DNA from: Pardosa pseudoannulata
Taxonomy: Eukaryota; Arthropoda; Arachnida; Araneae; Lycosidae
Assembly (NCBI GenBank): GCA_032207245.1
Contig: JAGEOH010000223.1
Coordinates: 1-64,000 of the forward strand
DNA: 64,000 nucleotides
Direction: 5' to 3'
Shown here piece by piece: positions 56,931 through 64,000 of the stretch. Position numbers and translations under genes: made by a program. Within the stretch, counting starts at the first letter, position 1. Each line of letters starts with the position of its first letter. The notes under the pieces were generated by a model, which saw only the letters and a program-made list of their open reading frames with translations, was not told the DNA's origin and did not search any database.

Positions 56931-58310
56931 CTGCTACACTCTTACCTTCTCGATCGGTCTTTTTCAGTCCGTCACACACAATACTTATCCACACACAGGC
57001 TCATCAGTGCTGGGGTCCCTCAAGGATCCAAGCTTGGCCCAATTTTATTTAATATTTATATTAGTGATATTCCTCATCACCACAACACGACACTAGCCAT
57101 GTTTGCGGACGACACGGCAATTCTTGCTAAGAATAATAATGTTAAATACATGCACAAATACCTTCAGCGTCACGTTAATATATTAGATCGTTGGTTTGAG
57201 AGGTGGAGAATTAAAATTAGCCCCTCTAAAACTAAAGCTATTTTCTTTAGTTTTAACAGGATTCCACCTCCCCCGATCTCGGTGTGTGGACAGTCGGTTT
57301 ACTTCGAGAGGGAAGTTAAATATTTAGGAATTTTTTTAACTTGGAAAAGTAATACTAACTACACAATTGCAAAATTTTATAAAGCTAGGAAATCTATTGC
57401 CCACCTTCTGTACCACAATCAAATGGGAATGGGAAATAAAGTGTTATTATATAAGATGGTGCTTAGACCCATTCTCCTCTACGCAGCCCCGGTCTGGGGT
57501 TCGGCTTCCAACACTCAGATCCAGAGACTGCAAACTATTCAAAATAAAACCCTTAGAATGATAATCAAAGCTCACAGGTATGTCAGAAATGACATTATTC
57601 ATAACACTCTTAATATCGAACCCATTCGGGACTTCATAGCAAAGCTATCCAATAACTTCTTTAATAATCTGAACAATATAAATAATGAAGAAATTTTCAA
57701 CCTCCCCGATTATGATCCTGCAGAAAATCGGCGCAGGCCGAGAGCCACCACTTTATTATCGGGCATTCGCCCTCAGGTTTAAAATGTCAATTCTAATGTT
57801 GTAAATATATTCATGCAAAAAAAACAAACAAACAAACAAACAAAAAAAAAAAACCTCTGAAACTTTCTTATTTGATTTATGTAATTTATTGTATATCAAC
57901 CAATCTCTTGTTTCTAATCTTGTCTTATACAATGTTATTTAACTGATTTTGTATTGTACTCACCCTTTGTAAAGAGAATATTCAGAGTGGAAGAAAAAAA
58001 AATATGGGCAATGTTTATATCCTTATATAATTGTATATCTTGTTTACTTTTATTCTGCGCTATGTTGTCTATGTTATTTTCTCTTTTCCTTCCCCTCTCA
58101 TCTTTCCTTTTCTATATATATTATCCAAATATCAGCCAAAGGATTAGTTGTAATGTTGATCTCATATATATGTCTAATACTGAGGATAAAGGGCCCTCGG
58201 CCCTAGGCGCCCCAAAATGTTCTTTCCAGTGTCCAGTGTCCAAATCTATAACGCTCCCAAGCAACGAGCGTTTCTTCGGGTAACGATGACTCAACTAGGG
58301 GAAACAACAT
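56925..58310 (+). mobile_element. 5'-truncated Jockey-type LINE
   Basis: The frame to 57782 holds the second half of a reverse transcriptase: LLDRSFSVRH, AGVPQGSKLGPILFNIYISD and FADDTAILAK, with the catalytic DD at 57107-57112. VKYLGIFLTWK, RPILLYAAPVWGSA and the C-terminal AENRRRPRATT follow. Then comes a 3' UTR with an (AAAC)n tract near 57816-57854. It is a different family from the LINE at 17780, lacking RNase H after the RT. It begins abruptly against the BEL scrap. Confidence 0.88.
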
Positions 58311-59368
58311 TGCGGCATATTTTTCCCTAGTTACCCCCAATAGCTCAAGTGAAACGGAGTTTACTCTCAAGTTGATCAAACAATTTTCTTAAAGAATGCT
58401 TTGAGCAGCTCTGTTTTTGAAGCACTAAAGCTAATAAGTCTCTAACATATACTTGAATTAATAATAAGGCGTTTTCCCGAAACGTCACAGGTCACGTGGT
58501 ACGCCAGAATCGTCTGCTATACTCACATTAACGTGGTCGGGCAAAAAGTATATTTCGGTCTCATGCGTTTTTGCTAAAATAAATTATTGGAAACATGTAA
58601 GTTTTATTAAATTAATCTGTAAAAGTAATATTAATCAATTATTAATTGCTGTAAGTAAAAAAATAATTTATTTGGTTTTTTAGTTGCTAGTTTGATTGTT
58701 GAACTGTTTAATGAGCTATAACATTAATAGTGTTCAGGAACAAATGTCTTTTTTTTGTTGTTGTTGTTATTCTCTTATATAGTTAATTATTCATTTGTAA
58801 ACATTCAATGAACAGCATTGAATTATTGCTTTCACTTGATTTGCTCAATTTTTATTTTTATTTGGTAAAGTCTGAATAGTGATTTGAATGTCATCTAAAA
58901 TCAAAATTTTTGTGTTACCAACGTGTTCAGTTAATGTAATTTGTTTTAAGCAGCATAAGCCTCCTTTTAATATTTGCATATATTTCTATATTAATGCATA
59001 AAGCAATAAATATGTTTTGTATCTAATTGGAACAGATTTTTAATTTTGTTGTAAAAAATATTTTTCAATTTTTATATCTTTACCAAGTAAATGATACTGT
59101 AGAAATGATGAAATTTATTTCAGACTGATCAGTAATTTTTTAATTAGAAAATAGCTTTATATAACTGGAAAGTTAATGAATGAGCAGTAAACAATACATA
59201 CTAGAATTGCTCGATATGTATCTTTGCATGAATTTAACTTTATATATTTTGAAAACCGTTATAAAGTTTGAGTTTTTCCAAAATACTTGATGTTCATTGA
59301 TAGAAAATTTTACTTTAAGTTTTATTTAGCATCAGATTAGAACAATTCAGTTTAATTTTATTTAATAT
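58311..59368. other. Non-coding, possible promoter and 5' UTR of the THAP gene
   Basis: After the right 27-bp repeat the sequence has GTCACGTGGTAC (an E-box) and a GC-richer stretch. At about 58595 an AACAT followed by GTAAGT could be a splice donor of a 5' UTR exon. The remainder to 59368 is AT-rich and featureless. Confidence 0.4.
58464..58490. repeat. 27-bp direct repeat, right copy
   Basis: Identical to 56546-56572. The two copies bracket the BEL scrap and the truncated LINE. Confidence 0.9.
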
Positions 59369-59370
59369 AT

Positions 59371-59670
59371 TTTCTGGTTATTGAATGCATTATATGTAGA
59401 GATGTTTGTGTACTTGTTATATCCTATATCATTTACTGTAATTTTTATTTATTTTGAATGGTATCCCATCCCATTCATCTTTGTCTTTCTACTGATTTTT
59501 TACTACTGGTGAATTTAATACATTTTCTGGTTATTGAATGCATTATATGTAGAGATGTTTGTGTACTTGTTATATCCTATATCATTTACTGTAATTTTTA
59601 TTTATTTTGAATGGTATCCCATCCCATTCATCTGTGTTTTTCTACTGATTTTTTACTCTACTGGTATCAT
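59371..59670. repeat. 153-bp tandem duplication, two copies
   Basis: TTTCTGGTTATTGAATGCAT begins at 59371 and again at 59524. The units are nearly identical, including CCCATCCCATTCATCT, with only a few differences at the right end. It is young compared with its surroundings and sits immediately upstream of the THAP exon. Confidence 0.92.
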
Positions 59671-59684
59671 TGCATTAGTTGAAG

Positions 59685-59861
59685 ATGGTAAACAGCTATT
59701 GTGCAATCAATTGCACAAATCGTTATCAAAAGGGAAATGACAGAGGATTTTTCAAATTTCCCAAAAATTTGCCCAGGAGAGAAAAATGGATTAAAGCAGT
59801 AAAGAGAGAAATTGGACTCCCACTAAATCATCAGGTATTTGTGGTGATCACTTTCAAACAG
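59685..59861 (+). pseudogene. THAP exon 1: DNA-binding zinc finger
   Basis: MVNSYCAINCTNRYQKGNDR then FFKFPKNLPRREKWIKAVKR is a typical THAP N terminus (C2 pair and FxxFP). The second half appears one frame over as TPTKSSGICGDHFQTG. The canonical CxxH of THAP is thus present but out of frame by one missing A in GAAATTGGAC. Donor GTTAGA. Confidence 0.85.
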
Positions 59862-62587
59862 GTTAGAATGATTGCAGTATTAATTTTTTTTATCAATTAA
59901 CCTTGAATTTACTAAGCTAAAATTAATCAATCAACTTTGTTGCATTTACTCTGTATTAAAACTAATTGCACGGATTCCGCGCACCTGGAAAGTCAGGGAA
60001 AATCATGGATTTAGACAATGAATTAATTTTGTCATGGAAAGTCATGATTTTTTAAGTAAAATGAATAAAAGTCATGGATCCGCTGAGCTACCAATTAAGA
60101 AAATTCAAGAAATGCCTCTGCAAGCGAATTTCCTTTCTGAACGGAAGCAGCATGCATACTTCTCCCTTTTGTCCATAGCGCTGGACTCCCATTCATGTAT
60201 TTTTTGTACAATGAGACACGTGACATATTACGGCGCCTTAACTGCGTGGCGAGACAGTTGGTACGAGCCGACAAGGGGGTGTAGTAATCCGATGTGTAGT
60301 GTCTCTTTACGCGTGATTTGCCGATGGTTGAGAAGAAAAAAAAGTACGTATCGGCCTGTGATGTGACAAAGGAGTGGGAGGGAAGGGGATGATATCGGAA
60401 CGTACTTGACCTAGCAGGTGATCGTGTGTAATTTCGTTGTGAGAAGCGAAACCGTTGGAGATACGAGAGTAGAAAAACATACTCATTAAGGCAGAGTACA
60501 CTGCACAGGAAGGGTCGAATATTTCTATCGCAGCAGTACTATTCGATCAGTCATCTGTTTTTTTCGTGTGTTAATGAGACAAAACCAGGCTAGGCTTCTC
60601 TCTCACCCGTATATTCGGTCTTCTCGACCCCCCCCCCCATCCACATTCGTTTCCTAGAATCTGTTAAGGGTTGTAAAAAAAAAAAACCCCAGGTTTTTGT
60701 ATTAAAATTCTAGCTTGGGCAAGTTTCATTAAAAAACAATGTTTTGGGGGAGGGGGGAGTATAAAATCTAGGGTTTTTTTTGTGGGGGGGGGCAAATTTT
60801 TTTTATTAAACTAACAATATTAATATGTAATATGCATATGTATGTTTTTATCTTTCGTTATGATTGAAGATACACTGTTCAGAAAGCACCAGAAACATTA
60901 ACTCGTCTCGTATACGCGACTCAGCGATTTCACTCTTATGAGTCCGGCGTCGCCTCTACGCTATGATCTCCGGTTGATATTGAGAGATCAGCGTTGCGTA
61001 TGGAGTATCGGAACGTTTTATTTTAATTTTTAAATGCTAGGTTTAATTACTAGATGCCACTGAAGATATCTATAAGATTCTTGCTTAAAATGTAAGGAAC
61101 ACAAATCAATGCAAACATCAATATGGGTGAAGAGGGGGATCGCCTGGTAAAAAATAAAAGTTTACATAATATACAAGTAAACTTAAGTGCATACCCGTGC
61201 AACCCCGCGAATGGAAAGCTATTATTTACATATACATTTCAGAAAGAAACAATATATTAATTTTAAACATGGAAACAAAAAAGCAGGGCACTTTGGGGTG
61301 TACTAATAAATTGTAGAATTAATACAAATTTTATTATAATTTAATTATTATTTTTCTTTTAATTTCCAAATAAATGTTTGTTATCGTAGCTTATATAGCT
61401 CACTTAAAATATTAAGGAAGAAATTTGTTAAGCATGGAAGAACTGGTTTTAGAATGGCAAATCAGCAGTAACAGTGATTATGTGATAACAATGCCATAAC
61501 AAATATCAGACCGCCCGAAGAGCAACGCCCTACCCATTTGGTCGATCGATGGCTAAATGGGTAGGGCGATGCTCTACGGCACGGAAGTTCGTGGGTTTGA
61601 ATCCCACTACTGGCATGGATGTTCACAGCCGTTCGAAAATTCATACTTTGGAGGAAAAGAATAAGTTCTTACTGTAAAGAGTTACTAGGAGTTTCAGTAA
61701 ATAAAGGATTTTTAATTTGAGGTATTAAATTTTGAGATTTATATAGAAATGTTAATTATTATTGATTGTGAGGCACTAAATATTTTGGCAAAATCATTGC
61801 ATTGAATTATTTAATTCTATTTTTGCTTGTCATTTGGCTGAAGTTACTGAGTTTGGTACTTATGTATTATCCCATTGACCATACTGCCAAGTAAAACTTG
61901 TTCGCCAAGGAAACTCAAAACAAGCAAGCTTAATAGGTGGGTAAATGTATAAGTATATTATTCTGTTTTTTTTTCGTAAATTATAGATTAAATTTTTATT
62001 TATAATAAAAATTATTATTAATAAAAATTAAGATTTTTGTGCAAAATATAAGCCTATCTTTAGGACTATTATATGTAAACATTATAGGGTTATCGTTATA
62101 GGGTTTGGCTATTATTCATGGTCATTTCGATAATACATAAGTACCCTGAATTCAAATTGGTAATTTTTTTATTACATTAAGAAAATTATTATATGATTAA
62201 ACTTAGGTATGTAGATACAACAATCTATTTATATATATTTATAAACATTTATAAAGTATTTTTTATCATAAATTCTTGTAAATTCTCTAAAAGCATACGT
62301 TTTATTTGTATATGCATCAGAAATTTTATTCATATATATTTTAACAAAATATTTTTAAAGTCATGGAAAATGATCTGTTAAAATCAGGGAAAGTCATGGA
62401 AAGTAATGGATTTGAAAAATTTTATTTTGGCAGATACCCTGTAATTGTTAAGTATATTTAGAATCATAAAGATTTGCTTCTTAAATTACTACAGTTTTCA
62501 AAATTTTAGCCAGACCATAATTTATTACATCATACTAATATTTTTATATGTGTAATTATATTGTATAAATATTTATGGTAATTTAAG
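59862..62587 (+). other. Intron 1 of the THAP gene, filled by repeats
   Basis: Holds reiterated GTCATGGA words at both ends (59979-60080 and 62359-62412), suggesting a nested DNA element. Inside are C and G runs near 60630 and 60785 and a SINE pair at 61518-61660. ORFs at 60034 and 61462 are not genes; the latter is SINE sequence. Confidence 0.5.
61518..61660 (+). mobile_element. tRNA-derived SINE with inverted duplicate head
   Basis: On the plus strand: TGGCTAAATGGGTAGGGCGA (A box), B box GGGTTTGAATCCC at 61593-61605, then TGGCATGGATGTTCACAGCC. Immediately upstream, 61518-61540 is an inverted copy of the head start, so the first 57 bp form a near-perfect palindrome around TCGATCGA. Confidence 0.65.
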
Positions 62588-62767
62588 GAAAGCCAAGTGA
62601 TGATAGAAATCATCCAGATTATGTCCCAAATATTTTTTCGTTTAATGCATTTCAAAAGGAAAATGCATATTTATATGAAAAAAGGAAAAAAAATGTCATC
62701 AAAAGAAGTGCCAAGTAATTATTTGAGAAAAAAAGGACTGACAAGCTTGTAACAGATGGAGCATCAG
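62588..62767 (+). pseudogene. THAP gene exon 2
   Basis: Begins KPSDDRNHPDYVPNIFSF, the conserved segment following the THAP finger in these transposases. It then has a Lys-rich stretch, TAA at 62716 and FEKKRTDKLVTDGAS. Acceptor TTTAAG, donor GTATCT; phases match exons 1 and 3. Confidence 0.8.
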
Positions 62768-62871
62768 GTATCTTTATTCACATTTAATGGAATTCTTTTA
62801 TTCCAAATGTTAATAGCTAAATATTTTCTATCTTACACAAATAAATAAAATTAATTTTTATCTTCATGAAG

Positions 62872-63181
62872 TATCAACACAGGTTTCTGGAGATCATCCT
62901 AAGATATCTTCTCAGGTTTCAAATGATTGTCAAGAGTGTCCTATGGAATTATCTTCAGAAGAACCAAATCAAGAGCTTCCATTAGATCTTTCTTTTTCAG
63001 CTGGACAGGTTTCTTTCGAACCTGATGTGGAGTTTCATGAAGATTCTCATACTGAAATGTCTGATTTAGAAAAGGCTACGCAAAAAATAAAACAACTTGA
63101 GGAGCAAAATAGAGTTTTAAAAAATGAACTAGGTGGATTAGATTATGTAGCAGAAATGTATACTTTGAGAGAAGAAAACAG
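62872..63181 (+). pseudogene. THAP gene exon 3: linker and coiled coil
   Basis: Encodes an acidic Ser-rich linker ending in a heptad-rich EKATQKIKQLEEQNRVLKNE, probably a dimerising coiled coil. It then reads MYTLREEN and splices at GTGAGG. No stops in frame. Confidence 0.8.
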
Positions 63182-63263
63182 GTGAGGTAATTACTAATTA
63201 AATTAGACTATGAGATTTAGATGTTTTCTTTTTAATAAATTCAAATTTATTTTTTTAATTTAG

Positions 63264-63978
63264 GTGCCTGAAACTGAAGCTGGAAGACAAAAATCCAACA
63301 CTTAAAATTTTAATGAATCCAAAATCTTTAAAATACTACACCAATATAATTAACATTGATACTTTTAATTGGATTATAGCAATATGTGAAGACCACATAG
63401 AAAATACTTTCAAAACAGATAAAAATACACAACTTCTAACAGTTTTAATAAAATTAAGATTAGCGTTAGAAAATAAAGACTTGGCTTTATGATTTGACAT
63501 CAGCTCAAGCACTGTGTCTAGAATTATAGATAGCTATTTGCCAATTCTAACAGGCAGATTAAAATACTTGATAAAATTTCCTAGCCATGAGGAAATAAGA
63601 GAATCTTTACCAGAATGTTTCAAAATCAGTTTGTATAATAATACAAAGTGCATAACTGATTGTACAGAAATATTTACCCAGCGCCCTCCAAACTTAAAAA
63701 ATAAAAACTTAATGTGGTCTAACTACAAACATCACCAAACAATAAAAGTTTTAGTTGGTGTAGTACCAAATGGGCAAATAGCATTCATATCTAAATGTTG
63801 GGGAGGTAGAGTATCCGATAAAGAATTAACATTAAAAAGTGGGATACTAAATTATTTTCTAGCTGGAGATGTTATCTTAGCTGATAGAGGCTTTAATGTC
63901 AAAGATGAATTCACAGCACATGGCATTCAACTTATCTTACCAAAATTTTTACAAAAGGAAAAAATCAATTAAAAAAAA
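63264..63978 (+). pseudogene. THAP gene exon 4: HTH and DDE catalytic domain, truncated
   Basis: After acceptor AATTTAG the frame reads LKLKLEDKNPTLK and KLRLALENKDLAL, then TGA at 63490. It continues FDISSSTVSRIIDSYLPILT (HTH). The DDE fold shows CITDCTEIF with the first Asp and VILADRGFNVK with the second. Near 63945 the frame moves so that GKNQLKKKKEIEESK, the usual G-K-x-Q-L segment before the final Glu, is one frame away. Confidence 0.85.
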
Positions 63979-64000
63979 AAAAGAAATAGAAGAAAGCAAA

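Larger units (their letters stand above)
59685..63978 (+). pseudogene. THAP-HTH-DDE_Tnp_4 transposase gene, four exons, cut by window end
   Basis: Exons 59685-59861, 62588-62767, 62872-63181 and 63264 onward join in phase. Domains are an N-terminal THAP zinc finger, a linker with a coiled coil, a helix-turn-helix and a DDE_Tnp_4 catalytic domain. This arrangement is known from animal ISL2EU/IS4EU-type and Harbinger-related transposases. It is decayed: a one-A deletion in exon 1, TAA at 62716, TGA at 63490 and a T-run shift near 63945. The third catalytic acid lies beyond the window. It could be an old autonomous transposon or a host-captured copy; the lesions favour the former. Confidence 0.8.

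Noticed and set aside
60034..60366. 110-codon ORF in the THAP intron
   Set aside because: No recognisable domain. It begins inside a GTCATGGA repeat array and shows no splice or promoter context.
61555..61610. Functional tRNA gene
   Set aside because: A and B boxes are good, but the acceptor stem does not close and the same post-B-box core follows other copies, so it is a SINE.
1..64000. CRISPR arrays, bacterial operons or prophage
   Set aside because: Introns, LINEs, SINEs and LTR elements show this is eukaryotic nuclear DNA; no spaced identical repeats of CRISPR type were seen.

Overview
This is a eukaryotic, AT-rich, intron-containing genomic window dominated by transposable elements. 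Copia, Gypsy and BEL/Pao LTR retrotransposons, an I/Jockey-type LINE, Tc1, Tigger-like and piggyBac-like DNA elements, tRNA-derived SINEs and a THAP-DDE transposase occur together. That mix suggests a metazoan, most likely an arthropod and perhaps an arachnid. The organism is an inference from element families only; no diagnostic host gene settles it.

Layout. Positions 1-10 kb hold relics: a Gypsy-like gag-protease remnant (1236-2888), a broken Copia element (3016-7162), a Gypsy reverse-transcriptase scrap (8383-8800) and a tRNA-derived SINE. Positions 10.2-10.64 kb hold a TATA/CRE promoter-like stretch and a 269-bp foldback element with four TGACGTCA octamers. A second Copia element with recognisable LTRs spans about 10.64-16.2 kb and is itself split by a 533-bp piggyBac-like MITE with a TTAA duplication. 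A BEL/Pao element (about 16.64-27.57 kb) is split by a nearly full-length LINE (17780-23504) flanked by a perfect 15-bp target-site duplication.

The main host gene is on the minus strand from 56225 down to 27697. It is a SUMO-specific cysteine protease of the SENP6/7 (Ulp1, C48) type, assembled here from nine small exons whose splice sites were read by eye. It begins with an ATG that is the last codon of exon 1, carries an N-terminal four-cysteine zinc ribbon, and has the catalytic His, Asp, Gln and Cys in exons 5, 7, 8 and 8. Exon 7 contains two probable one-base A-run indels, and the segment normally following the FYLK motif is not found. Its introns hold SINEs, a Tigger-like MITE, a deleted Tc1 copy, an A-rich block (31974-32515) and a G/T-only block (46554-47930); both blocks look like assembly or base-calling artefacts.

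Upstream of the protease gene, a BEL reverse-transcriptase scrap and a 5'-truncated Jockey-type LINE (about 56640-58310) lie between two copies of a 27-bp repeat, apparently splitting a promoter region. On the plus strand, 59685 to the window end holds a four-exon THAP + HTH + DDE_Tnp_4 transposase gene, decayed and cut off by the window edge before its third catalytic acid. Overall this is one host gene embedded in layered transposon insertions. Most transposon ORFs carry stops or frameshifts, many of the frameshifts in A or T runs.
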